Part shown: positions 26,521 to 34,262 of the stretch, one piece after another
Position numbering within the stretch: position 1 is the first letter of the stretch
Layout: every line of letters starts with the position of its first letter
NCBI GenBank assembly: GCA_036493475.1
Contig: DASXPS010000056.1
Coordinates: 1-64,000, forward strand
Reading direction: 5' to 3'
Source of the DNA: Sporichthyaceae bacterium
Lineage (GTDB): Bacteria > Actinomycetota > Actinomycetes > Sporichthyales > Sporichthyaceae
Length of the DNA stretch: 64,000 bases
Position numbers and translations under genes: made by a program
The notes under the pieces: model-generated
The model's input: only the letters and a program-made list of their open reading frames with translations
The model's database searches: none
What the model was told of the DNA's origin: nothing

Positions 26521-27107
26521 GCTCCGGCCTCCCCGAGCGCCGCGGCCCGCTTCAGCGCGCGATGTTGCAACACCTTGGCGTAGCCGACGGTGATGCCCAG
26601 TGCGGCTGCGGCCTCGCGCAGCGAGCAGGCGTCCAGGAAGCGCAACTGAAGAATGCGCCGGTGCGGCTCGGGCAGCGCGGCCAGGATCGTCGCGGTCCGC
26701 TGCGGCGCAGTCGACGGCGGCGCCGGCTCCGGCCCGGCGTCCACCAGCCACCGCTCGTCGGCGCCGTCCAGCACGGTCACCTGCAGGCCCAACGTGCGCC
26801 GCCAGTGTCCGGCCAGCACCGTTCGGGCGGTGGTGAACAGGTACGCGCGCACCTCCGGCGCGCTGGCGTCCAGCCGAAGCGGCCCGAGCGCGGCCACGAA
26901 CACCTCAGCGGTGAGGTCCTCGGCGTCGGCCCGGTTGCCGACCTTGCCGTAGAGCATGCGGTACACACGCGTGACGTTGTCCCGGTAGACCGACTCCCAG
27001 TCGGGATACCGCGGCTCCGCGCTGTGGTCACCGTTGCCGTCCACCAGGCGTAACGATGGCGCACCCGCGCCACCCGCCCGCGCGCGACCCGCGCAACCAG
27101 TTCCCAC
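26517..27107 (-). CDS. ECF-like RNA polymerase sigma factor
   Basis: 196 aa with region 2 (YRDNVTRVYRMLYGKVGNRA then AEDLTAEVFVAAL) and region 4 (LPEPHRRILQLRFLDACS through the helix LGITVGYAKVLQHRALKR). It lacks regions 1 and 3, as is usual for extracytoplasmic-function sigma factors. The GTG at 27107 is used; a later start near residue 20 is possible. It is translationally coupled to the Rieske gene, the usual position of an anti-sigma partner. The genes it controls are unknown; its own operon is an obvious candidate. Confidence 0.9.
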   Translation of the reverse strand: MGTGCAGRARAGGAGAPSLRLVDGNGDHSAEPRYPDWESVYRDNVTRVYRMLYGKVGNRADAEDLTAEVFVAALGPLRLDASAPEVRAYLFTTARTVLAGHWRRTLGLQVTVLDGADERWLVDAGPEPAPPSTAPQRTATILAALPEPHRRILQLRFLDACSLREAAAALGITVGYAKVLQHRALKRAAALGEAGA

Positions 27108-27145
27108 ACCCTGAGATAGCGCGTGGGGTTACACCGTCCCGCGCC

Positions 27146-27775
27146 TCAGTCGTCGGACATGACGGGTTCGGGCAAAGTGCCGGCGTTGTGCTCGAGGATG
27201 GCCCACCGATCCGGGCGGTGCTTGAGCACCGTCCAGCAGCAGTTGGACAGCACGCCCAGCGCGCTCCAGTGCTGCGGGGGCAACCCGCACAGGCTGCCGA
27301 TCAGCACCCGGCCGGATCCGCCGTGGGTGACCGCGACCAGGGTGTCGTCCGGGCCGAGCTTCTCCAGCGCGCTCCGCACCGCGGCTGCCGCGCGCTCAGC
27401 CACCTCGGGCATGCTCTCCCCGCCGCCGCGGCGCTCCAGTTCCCCACGCAGCCAGGCGGCCTCCTCGCCGGGGAAGCGGGCGTCCACCTCGGGCCGGGTC
27501 AGGCCCTGCCAGCTGCCCAGGTAGGTCTCCCGCAAGCCGGCGTCCAGCGCTACCTGAAGTCCCGTCACTTTGGCGAGTTCCGCGGCCGTGTCGGCCGCCC
27601 GGCACAGGTCCGAGGAGACGATCGCGGCGGGGCGCAGCGCGGCCAGGATTCGCGCCGAGGCGCGGGCCTGCGCGATCCCGACGGCGTCCAACGCCACATC
27701 ACTCTGCCCCTGGAACCGGCCGGCCAGATTCCACTCGGTTCGACCGTGCCGCCAGACGACAACCTGCTGTCCCAT
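27146..27775 (-). CDS. Histidine phosphatase, GpgP-like
   Basis: 209-aa histidine-phosphatase-superfamily protein. The catalytic RHG motif with the following TEWN is at residues 9-15, SSDLCRAADTA is the second Arg block, GLRETYLGSWQG contains the Glu-rich loop and THGG the second catalytic His. It lies directly after rsfS and nadD, the same position as the mycobacterial glucosyl-3-phosphoglycerate phosphatase (Rv2419c). That enzyme starts methylglucose lipopolysaccharide synthesis, so GpgP is a reasonable specific guess. A general sugar-phosphatase or phosphoglycerate-mutase-like role cannot be excluded. Confidence 0.88.
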   Translation of the reverse strand: MGQQVVVWRHGRTEWNLAGRFQGQSDVALDAVGIAQARASARILAALRPAAIVSSDLCRAADTAAELAKVTGLQVALDAGLRETYLGSWQGLTRPEVDARFPGEEAAWLRGELERRGGGESMPEVAERAAAAVRSALEKLGPDDTLVAVTHGGSGRVLIGSLCGLPPQHWSALGVLSNCCWTVLKHRPDRWAILEHNAGTLPEPVMSDD

Positions 27776-27779
27776 GCGG

Positions 27780-28175
27780 TCAGCCGGTGGCCCGCGGACC
27801 GTCGCGGCCTATCCGCACCGACTCGGGCAACGGCACCACCGGGCAGTCCTTCCAGAGCCGCTCCAGCGCATAGAACAGGCGTTCCTCGCTGTGCTGCACG
27901 TGCACCACGATCTCGGCGTAGTCCAGGAGCACCCAACGCCCCTCGCGCTCGCCCTCACGGCGTACCGGCCGCTCGCCCAGCCCGCGCAGCCGCAGCTCCA
28001 CTTCGTCGACGATCGACTTCACTTGGCGGTCGTTGGACGCCGAGCACAGCACGAAGATGTCGGTGATCGCCAACTGATCGCTGACGTCGAAGGCCAGGAT
28101 GTCCTCGGCGAGTTTGTCCGAGGCTGCCTCGGCCGCGGCGACGGCGAGCTCGACGGCTCGGGCGGAGGCGGTCAT
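27780..28175 (-). CDS. rsfS: Ribosomal silencing factor RsfS
   Basis: 131 aa (start at 28175). The RsfS domain binds ribosomal protein L14 and keeps the subunits apart in starvation. Family markers include KLAEDILAFDVSD, TDIFVLCSASNDRQVKSI and WVLLDYAEIVVHVQ. The second ATG (28175) is preferred over the one at 28184, since GGGAAG lies nine bases before it and almost touches the first ATG. It belongs to the nadD-LytR_C-rsfS-phosphatase group. Confidence 0.95.
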   Translation of the reverse strand: MTASARAVELAVAAAEAASDKLAEDILAFDVSDQLAITDIFVLCSASNDRQVKSIVDEVELRLRGLGERPVRREGEREGRWVLLDYAEIVVHVQHSEERLFYALERLWKDCPVVPLPESVRIGRDGPRATG

Positions 28176-28213
28176 ATGGACCATCTTCCCATGACCGCGA
28201 GACCCGCCACGCC

Positions 28214-29380
28214 TCAGGACTTCCCGAGCACGACGACCACATCCGCGCCGAACGGGACGTCGTCACCGATCCGCACCACGCTGCCCGGCAGGTTCAGCAG
28301 CGAGGCCACATCCGCGCCCAACGCCTGCGCGTCGGCAGTGCCGGTGCGCACCACCACCGAACTCTTCGCGCCGGCCACCGCGGCGACCCCGGCGACGTAC
28401 TCATAGCCCGCGTCCAGCACGTCCGCGCGGGCGTCCGACGCGCTCAACGAAGCCCCCGCCGCGATCGACACCAGGATCCGCGGCGTGGTGTCCGCCCGAC
28501 CCGCGCCGGGCTGCCCACCCAACACGTCACGGACCACCGGCAGCGCCTTGGTCTGATCCAGGGTGTGCCCGGAGGCGTCCAGCGGCAGCGCGCCGATGTG
28601 CAGCCGGGACGGGTTCTCCCGGGCCAGGCCGGCGAGCACCGCGGCCAGCCTCGGCACCGGCAGTCCCGGCGCGGCCAGCACCCCGAGGTCGCCCAGCAGA
28701 TCGTGGGCCGCGGTGTAGCGGCCGGGGAACGCGGTGACGAACCCGGTGAGCACCTGCTGGGCGCCCGCCGGGCCGCTCGCCGCCTGCGCCGCGGCGGTCT
28801 TGCCGTCCACCACACCGGAGGCCAGATGCAGCCCGCCGAGGCGATCCACCAGCCCCGAGAAGTCCCCGACGTCGACCACCCAGCTGCCCACCAGCGGTAC
28901 CCCGAGCAGGGCGGCCAGACCCTCCCGGGACAGCACCGGCCCGGCCTGGGCCAACGCCGTACGCACGGTCAACCCGGAGGAACCCTCCACCGGCAACGCC
29001 AGGTCCCCCGGCACCACCACCAGCGCCCCGCTGCCCTTGCCCCGTCGATCCTGCAGCAGCACCGCGCTGGCCGCCGCACCGGCGGGATCCTGTACCTGCA
29101 CCAGCAGCGCCACCCGGTCGGCGCCCAGCTCCTCGTTGCCGGTGTCGGTGACCCCCGAGTGGCCGGACCAGGGCCGCCACACCAGCAACGTGGCCACCAA
29201 CGCCGCGATCACCAGCAGGACGGCCAGCACCAGCACCCGCTCCCGGGCCTGCTCGCGCCGATCGGCCCGTCGCCCGGCCCGGGAGTGCACGAAGGTCAAC
29301 CAGCCCGACGTCTCCGGGGCGTCCTGCTCGTCGAGGAAGGTGAATTGTTCCGGCCGGTAGGGCGGCGGCGGCTCAGACAT
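28214..29380 (-). CDS. LytR_C-domain membrane protein
   Basis: 388 aa. A Pro-rich cytoplasmic N-terminus, one membrane helix (about 49-70), then a long extracellular part with a LytR_cpsA_psr-like region and a C-terminal LytR_C domain (the [21 protein letters not shown] segment). It overlaps the nadD stop by 8 bp and precedes rsfS. Proteins like this sit between nadD and rsfS in many actinobacteria. The catalytic Arg/Asp set of LCP transferases was not recognised, so it may be non-enzymatic. Confidence 0.85.
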   Translation of the reverse strand: MSEPPPPYRPEQFTFLDEQDAPETSGWLTFVHSRAGRRADRREQARERVLVLAVLLVIAALVATLLVWRPWSGHSGVTDTGNEELGADRVALLVQVQDPAGAAASAVLLQDRRGKGSGALVVVPGDLALPVEGSSGLTVRTALAQAGPVLSREGLAALLGVPLVGSWVVDVGDFSGLVDRLGGLHLASGVVDGKTAAAQAASGPAGAQQVLTGFVTAFPGRYTAAHDLLGDLGVLAAPGLPVPRLAAVLAGLARENPSRLHIGALPLDASGHTLDQTKALPVVRDVLGGQPGAGRADTTPRILVSIAAGASLSASDARADVLDAGYEYVAGVAAVAGAKSSVVVRTGTADAQALGADVASLLNLPGSVVRIGDDVPFGADVVVVLGKS

Positions 29381-29966
29381 CCCGGTACAGCCCGCGTTTG
29401 GCGATGTACTGCACCACGCCGTCGGGAACCAGGTAGCGCACCGGTCGTCCCTTGGCGATCCGCTCCCGACAATCGGTGGAGGAGATGGCCAGCGCCGGGA
29501 TCTCCACCAGGCTCACGCTGGCGCCGGGCAGGCCGGGGTCGGCCAACGGATGGCCCGGGCGCGTGCAGCCGACGAAGTGCGCCAGCGCGAACAGCTGCTC
29601 GGGGTCGCGCCAGCTCAGGATCGCGCCGAGGGCGTCGGCGCCGGTGATGAACCAGAACTGCGCGTCCGAGCCGTAGACGGTGTGCAGGTCGCGCAGCGTG
29701 TCGATGGTGTAGGTGGGCCCGCCGCGGTCGATGTCCACCCGACTGACCGAGAACCGCGGGTCGGCCGAGGTGGCGATCACCGTCATCAGGTAACGGTCCT
29801 CGGCCGGGGACACCGCGCGGTCGGTCTTCTGCCAGGGCGCGCCGGTCGGCACGAACACGACCTCGTCGAGGTGGAAACGGTCGGCTACCTCGCTGGCGGC
29901 GACCAAGTGCCCGTGGTGGATCGGGTCAAAGGTCCCACCCATGACGCCGACGCGCGTGGCCCCCAT
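29373..29966 (-). CDS. nadD: Nicotinate-nucleotide adenylyltransferase
   Basis: Converts nicotinate mononucleotide and ATP to deamido-NAD in NAD synthesis. The 197-aa protein has the nucleotidyltransferase motif [11 protein letters not shown] at residues 10-20 and the second ATP motif [10 protein letters not shown] near the C-terminus. The ATG lies 12 bases after the stop of a 49-aa membrane protein gene. The downstream LytR_C start overlaps its end. Confidence 0.96.
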   Translation of the reverse strand: MGATRVGVMGGTFDPIHHGHLVAASEVADRFHLDEVVFVPTGAPWQKTDRAVSPAEDRYLMTVIATSADPRFSVSRVDIDRGGPTYTIDTLRDLHTVYGSDAQFWFITGADALGAILSWRDPEQLFALAHFVGCTRPGHPLADPGLPGASVSLVEIPALAISSTDCRERIAKGRPVRYLVPDGVVQYIAKRGLYRDV

Positions 29967-29978
29967 CGCTGGGTCGGG

Positions 29979-30128
29979 TCAGCGGTCGCGGTTGAACTGC
30001 ATGGTGATCAACAACAGCGCGATGAACGCGCACATCACCAGGATGCCGACCAACGCCGGCTTGTTGTGGTGCAGGTGCGCTTCGTTCTCGGCAAGCACCT
30101 GGTCAAGGACGACGGCGGTGGACATCAT
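29979..30128 (-). CDS. Small membrane protein (49 aa)
   Basis: A short frame with a double ATG start and a TGA stop encodes a soluble N-terminus (MMSTAVVLDQVLAENEAHLH) and one hydrophobic helix (about residues 25-43), ending QFNRDR. GGGAGCC lies about ten bases upstream. It sits in the gap between proA and nadD with tight spacing on the nadD side, so it is likely an operon member. Its function is unknown. Confidence 0.75.
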   Translation of the reverse strand: MMSTAVVLDQVLAENEAHLHHNKPALVGILVMCAFIALLLITMQFNRDR

Positions 30129-30174
30129 GCGGCGTCAGGCTCCCGGGGTGGGCAGGGCGGACGAGCCCAGGATC

Positions 30175-31437
30175 TCACGTGCCCCGGACATGTCCGTCAC
30201 CGGTGACCACGTACTTGGTGGAGGTCAGCTCCGGCAGGCCCATCGGGCCGCGGGCGTGCAGCTTCTGGGTGGAGATGCCGATCTCCGCACCGAACCCGAA
30301 CTCCCCGCCATCGGTGAACCGGGTGGAAGCGTTGACGACCACCGCCGCGGCGTCCACCGCGGCGACGAAGCGCCGCGCGGCGGTCTGCGAGCCGGTGATG
30401 ATGGCCTCGGTGTGCCCGGAGCCGTGCGCGCGGACGTGTGCGATGGCGTCCTCCAGCGAACCAACCACGGCGGCGGCAATGTCCAACGACAGGTACTCGG
30501 TGTCCCAGTCCTCGTCCACGGCAGCTACCACCGGCGGGCCGCCCAGCCGGGCCACCTCGGTGTCGCCGTGCACGGTCACGCCGACCGCGCCCAGCGCGGC
30601 GATTGCCCGCGGCACGAACGCCTCGGCGACATCGGCGTGCACCAGCAGCGTCTCCGCGGCGTTGCACACGCTTGGCCGCTGCGCCTTGGCGTTGACCAGG
30701 ATCCGTTCGGCCATATCCAGATCGGCCGCGGCGTCCACGTAGACGTGGCAGTTGCCCACGCCGGTCTCGATCACCGGCACGGTGGATTCCTCAACCACCG
30801 AGCGGATCAGGCCCGCACCGCCCCGCGGGATCAGCACGTCGACCAGACCGCGGGCGCGCATCAGGTGTTTCACCGAGTCGTGGCTGTCGCCCGGCACCAA
30901 CTGCACCGCATCCGCCGGCAGCCCGACCGAGGCAATGCCCGCCTGCAGCGCGGCGACGATCTCCACGTTGGAGGACTTCGCCGAGGACGACCCACGCAGC
31001 AGCGCGGCGTTGCCGGACTTCAGGCACAGCCCAGCGGCGTCCGCGGTGACGTTGGGTCGGGACTCGTAGATGATGCCGACCACGCCGAACGGCACCCGGA
31101 CCTGACGCAACTCCAGGCCGTTGGGCAACGTGGACCCGCGCACCACCTCACCGACCGGGTCGGGCAGCCCCGCCACATCACGCAGCCCGTCGGCCATTCC
31201 GGCCACCCGCTTCTCGTCCAGCCGCAGCCGGTCGATCATCGCCTCGGACGTGCCGGCGTCGCGGGCCCGGGCCACGTCCGCGGCGTTGGCCTCGAGGATC
31301 TGCGGGCACGCGGCGATCAGCGCGTCGGCCATCGCCCGCAGCGCGGCATCCTTGTCGGCGCGCGAGGCCACGGCCAAATCAATGGCCGCGATCCGCGCGC
31401 GCCGCGCGGCGTCGTGCACAGCGCTCTGGTCGGTCAT
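30175..31437 (-). CDS. proA: Gamma-glutamyl phosphate reductase
   Basis: Second enzyme of proline synthesis, reducing gamma-glutamyl phosphate with NADPH. It is an aldehyde-dehydrogenase-fold protein of 420 aa, the usual length. The catalytic Cys is in [14 protein letters not shown]. The ATG at 31437 gives the expected N-terminus ([20 protein letters not shown]). No proB is in the window. It follows etfA in the same direction after 23 bases. Confidence 0.96.
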   Translation of the reverse strand: MTDQSAVHDAARRARIAAIDLAVASRADKDAALRAMADALIAACPQILEANAADVARARDAGTSEAMIDRLRLDEKRVAGMADGLRDVAGLPDPVGEVVRGSTLPNGLELRQVRVPFGVVGIIYESRPNVTADAAGLCLKSGNAALLRGSSSAKSSNVEIVAALQAGIASVGLPADAVQLVPGDSHDSVKHLMRARGLVDVLIPRGGAGLIRSVVEESTVPVIETGVGNCHVYVDAAADLDMAERILVNAKAQRPSVCNAAETLLVHADVAEAFVPRAIAALGAVGVTVHGDTEVARLGGPPVVAAVDEDWDTEYLSLDIAAAVVGSLEDAIAHVRAHGSGHTEAIITGSQTAARRFVAAVDAAAVVVNASTRFTDGGEFGFGAEIGISTQKLHARGPMGLPELTSTKYVVTGDGHVRGT

Positions 31438-31460
31438 GCCCTCAGGGTAAACCGAGCAGG

Positions 31461-32423
31461 TCAGCCCTTGCGCTTGAGAATCTCTTCGGTGGCCTGCGGC
31501 AGCACCTTGTGCAGGTCGCCGACGACGCCGTAATCGGCCAGGTCGAAGATCGGGGCCTCCCGATCCTTGTTCACCGCGACGATGGTTTTCGAGGTCTGCA
31601 TGCCGGCCCGGTGCTGAATCGCGCCGGAGATACCGCAGGCGATGTAGAGCTGCGGGGAGACGGTCTTGCCGGTCTGCCCGACCTGCGACTGGTGCGGGTA
31701 CCAACCGGCGTCGACCACCGCGCGGGAGGCACCGACCGCGGCACCGAGGGAATCGGCGAGGCGTTCCACCACGCCCATGTTCTCCGCCGAGCCCACGCCG
31801 CGGCCACCGGAGACCACAATCGCGGCCTCGGTCAGCTCCGGGCGCTCGCCCTTCTCCTCCACCACCCGGTCGGTGATCTTCGCGGCCTTCGCGGCGGCGG
31901 ACAGTTCCACCGACACCGCCACCCGGTTGCCCGCGGCGGCGGCGGCCACCGGCGGGGTGGCGTTCGGCAGCACCGCGATCAGTGGGGTGCCGGTGGTGAC
32001 CTTGGAGTGCACGATCGTCGCGCCACCGAAGATGGACTGCTCGGCGACCACCGCCCCGCCGTCGCCGGACAGGCCGGTGGCGTCGGTGAGCACACCGGAG
32101 TTGGTCTTGATGGCCAACCGACCGAGGATCTCCTTGCCGTTCGCGGTCGCCGCGACCAGCACCGCGGCGGGAGACTGCTCGGCCACCAACTTGGCCAGCA
32201 CCTCGGCCACCGGGGCCACCACGAAGTCGTTCAGCTCGGCGGCGTCGGCGACGTAAATGGTCTCCGCGCCGTACTCGGCCAACTTGTCCGCGGCCGCGTC
32301 CACGCCGGAGCCGACGAAGACCGCGGCGGGCTCCCCGACCGCCTTGGCCATCGTGAGCAGCTCGAGCGTGACCTTCTTGACCGCACCGTCAGTGTGCTCG
32401 ACGAGCACCAATACCTGCGCCAT
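31461..32423 (-). CDS. etfA: Electron transfer flavoprotein alpha subunit (FAD-binding)
   Basis: 320 aa. It pairs with EtfB to pass electrons from acyl-CoA and other dehydrogenases to the membrane quinone pool. The N-terminal alpha domain begins [12 protein letters not shown]. The C-terminal FAD domain has [40 protein letters not shown] and the closing [13 protein letters not shown]. It is 36 bp downstream of etfB. Confidence 0.97.
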   Translation of the reverse strand: MAQVLVLVEHTDGAVKKVTLELLTMAKAVGEPAAVFVGSGVDAAADKLAEYGAETIYVADAAELNDFVVAPVAEVLAKLVAEQSPAAVLVAATANGKEILGRLAIKTNSGVLTDATGLSGDGGAVVAEQSIFGGATIVHSKVTTGTPLIAVLPNATPPVAAAAAGNRVAVSVELSAAAKAAKITDRVVEEKGERPELTEAAIVVSGGRGVGSAENMGVVERLADSLGAAVGASRAVVDAGWYPHQSQVGQTGKTVSPQLYIACGISGAIQHRAGMQTSKTIVAVNKDREAPIFDLADYGVVGDLHKVLPQATEEILKRKG

Positions 32424-32459
32424 GGAAAACGCTTCTCCCTCTTCGAGTGTGACGGTCAG

Positions 32460-33239
32460 TCAGACGAACTTGCCGGTGGCCAGGAAATCGACCAGGGCGA
32501 TCCCGCCGTTGCCGTCGTCCTCGACGACGGTGCCCGCCGAACGCGGCGGACGGTTGGCCGCATCGGCCACCGCGGTCCACGCCCCCGCCGAACCGATCGA
32601 ACCGGCGTCCAGGCCCAGGTCGGCCACGGAGAGCACGTCAACCGGCTTTTTCTTTGCGGCCATGATCCCCTTGAACGAGGGGTAGCGCGGCTCGTTCATC
32701 TTCTCCACCACGGACACCACCGCGGGCAGCGAGGCCGCCACGACCTGGTAGCCGTCGTCGGTCATCCGCCGCACCTGCAACGCGGAACCGTCCACGTCGA
32801 TCTTGTTCACGAACGTCAGCTGCGGCAGCTCCAACCGCTCGGCGAGCATGGCCGGCACCACCGAGGTCCGCGAGTCCGAGGACTCGCACCCGGCGATCAC
32901 CAGGTCGAAGCCTTCGATCCGCTGCACGGCCTTGGCCAGCGCCAACGAGGTGCCGGGCGCATCCGAGCCGGCCAACGCGTCGTCCTGCACGTGCACCGCG
33001 GAATCCGCGCCCATGGACAGTGCCTTGCGGATCGCATCCGTCGCACTCGCTGGACCCATCGACAACACGGTCACCGTGCCGCCGTGCGCCTCGGTCAGCT
33101 GCAACGCCGCCTCGATGGCGAACTCGTCCATCTCATTGAGGATGTTGTCCCCGGAGCGGTCCAGCGTTTGCGAGGCCGGGTCCAGCTTTTTCTCCGCCCA
33201 GGTGTCGGGCACCTGCTTCACACAGACGACGATGTTCAT
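32460..33239 (-). CDS. etfB: Electron transfer flavoprotein beta subunit
   Basis: 259 aa, the AMP-binding partner of EtfA. It starts MNIVVCVKQVPDTWAEKKLD, and GGGAGGA lies about 12 bases upstream of that ATG; eight more residues would be added by an upstream start without support. LNEMDEFAIEAALQL is a family signature. A promoter with direct repeats lies about 50-80 bases upstream. Confidence 0.96.
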   Translation of the reverse strand: MNIVVCVKQVPDTWAEKKLDPASQTLDRSGDNILNEMDEFAIEAALQLTEAHGGTVTVLSMGPASATDAIRKALSMGADSAVHVQDDALAGSDAPGTSLALAKAVQRIEGFDLVIAGCESSDSRTSVVPAMLAERLELPQLTFVNKIDVDGSALQVRRMTDDGYQVVAASLPAVVSVVEKMNEPRYPSFKGIMAAKKKPVDVLSVADLGLDAGSIGSAGAWTAVADAANRPPRSAGTVVEDDGNGGIALVDFLATGKFV

Positions 33240-33288
33240 GGAACGGCTCAGTCCTCCCGACACCAGAAACCCACGGTTACCGCTGAGT

Positions 33289-33318
33289 AGCTTACTTTTG
33301 AGTAGCTAGCGTTGACAA
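33289..33318 (-). promoter_or_regulatory. Candidate etfBA promoter with 9-bp direct repeats
   Basis: On the minus strand TTGTCA (33318-33313) and TAAGCT (33294-33289) are separated by 18 bases. Two 9-bp direct repeats, TGAGTAGCT on the plus strand (33284-33292 and 33299-33307), overlap the spacer and the -10, a layout that suggests regulator binding. Confidence 0.45.
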
Positions 33319-33418
33319 CAGCCTGGCCGCCGTGCTGGGCGTGACTCCCGCCACGCTGTCGGTCGACCGGCCGGACCAATTCTGCTGCCCGGTCGTGACC
33401 GGCCGACACGCGGGTTGC

Positions 33419-34198
33419 TCACCGCCCGACGAACTCGGCCTTCCCCGGACCGTTCTCCACGAACGAGCGCATGCCGATCTTCTGGTCCTCGGTGGCGAAC
33501 AGCGCGGCGAAATTCAGCCGCTCCACCTCCAGCCCGGAGGCCAGATCGAGCTCCAGACCGTTGTCGATGGCGTTCTTGCAGGCGGCCAGCGCCTGCGCCG
33601 GACCGTTGACGAAGGTGCGCGCCCAGGCCATCGAGGCCTCGTACACCTCGGCGTCCGGCACCACCTTGTCCACCAGGCCGATGGCCAGCGCCTCGGCGGC
33701 GGCCACGAACCGGCCGGAGAAGCAGATCTCCTTGGCCTTGGCCGGGCCGACCAACCGCGGCAGCCGCTGCGTGCCGCCGGCGCCGGGGATGATGCCGAGC
33801 AGGATCTCCGGCTGGCCCCACTTGGTGGACTCGCCGCTGACCCGGAAGTCCGCGCACATGGCCAGCTCGCACCCGCCACCCAGGGCGTAGCCGGTGACCG
33901 CGGCGATGACCGGCTTGGGAATCTTGGACACCGCGGTGAAGCAGGCCTGCAGGTCCACCGAATGCGCGGCCATCTGCGCGTAGGTCATGTCCGCCATTTC
34001 CTTGACGTCCGCGCCCGCGGCGAACACCCGTTCGCCGCCGTAGACGACCACCGCGGCGATGGAGGAGTCGGCGGTGATCTCAATGGAGGCAGCCCGGATT
34101 TCCTCCTGCACCTGGCTGTTGAGCGCGTTCATCTTCGGCCGGTCCAGCCGGAGAGTGGCGACCCCGCCGTCCCGCTCGATCCGCACGAACTCGCCCAT
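33419..34198 (-). CDS. Enoyl-CoA hydratase/isomerase family protein
   Basis: 259-aa crotonase-fold enzyme, probably hydrating 2-enoyl-CoA in fatty-acid beta-oxidation. The oxyanion-hole block VFAAGADVKEM (about 58-68) and GYALGGGCELAM (about 103-114) are present, with catalytic Glu111 and Glu131 (QPEILLGIIPGAGGTQRLPR). The ATG at 34198 has AAAGGG upstream. It sits upstream of the etf genes on the same strand, which fits beta-oxidation linked to electron transfer flavoprotein. It is divergent from glgX. Confidence 0.94.
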   Translation of the reverse strand: MGEFVRIERDGGVATLRLDRPKMNALNSQVQEEIRAASIEITADSSIAAVVVYGGERVFAAGADVKEMADMTYAQMAAHSVDLQACFTAVSKIPKPVIAAVTGYALGGGCELAMCADFRVSGESTKWGQPEILLGIIPGAGGTQRLPRLVGPAKAKEICFSGRFVAAAEALAIGLVDKVVPDAEVYEASMAWARTFVNGPAQALAACKNAIDNGLELDLASGLEVERLNFAALFATEDQKIGMRSFVENGPGKAEFVGR

Positions 34199-34262
34199 GA
34201 CAACCCTTTCGCCGCACCGACACCCTGCCCGCCAACCTATCCCCGGCGGGTGACCCGCAATC

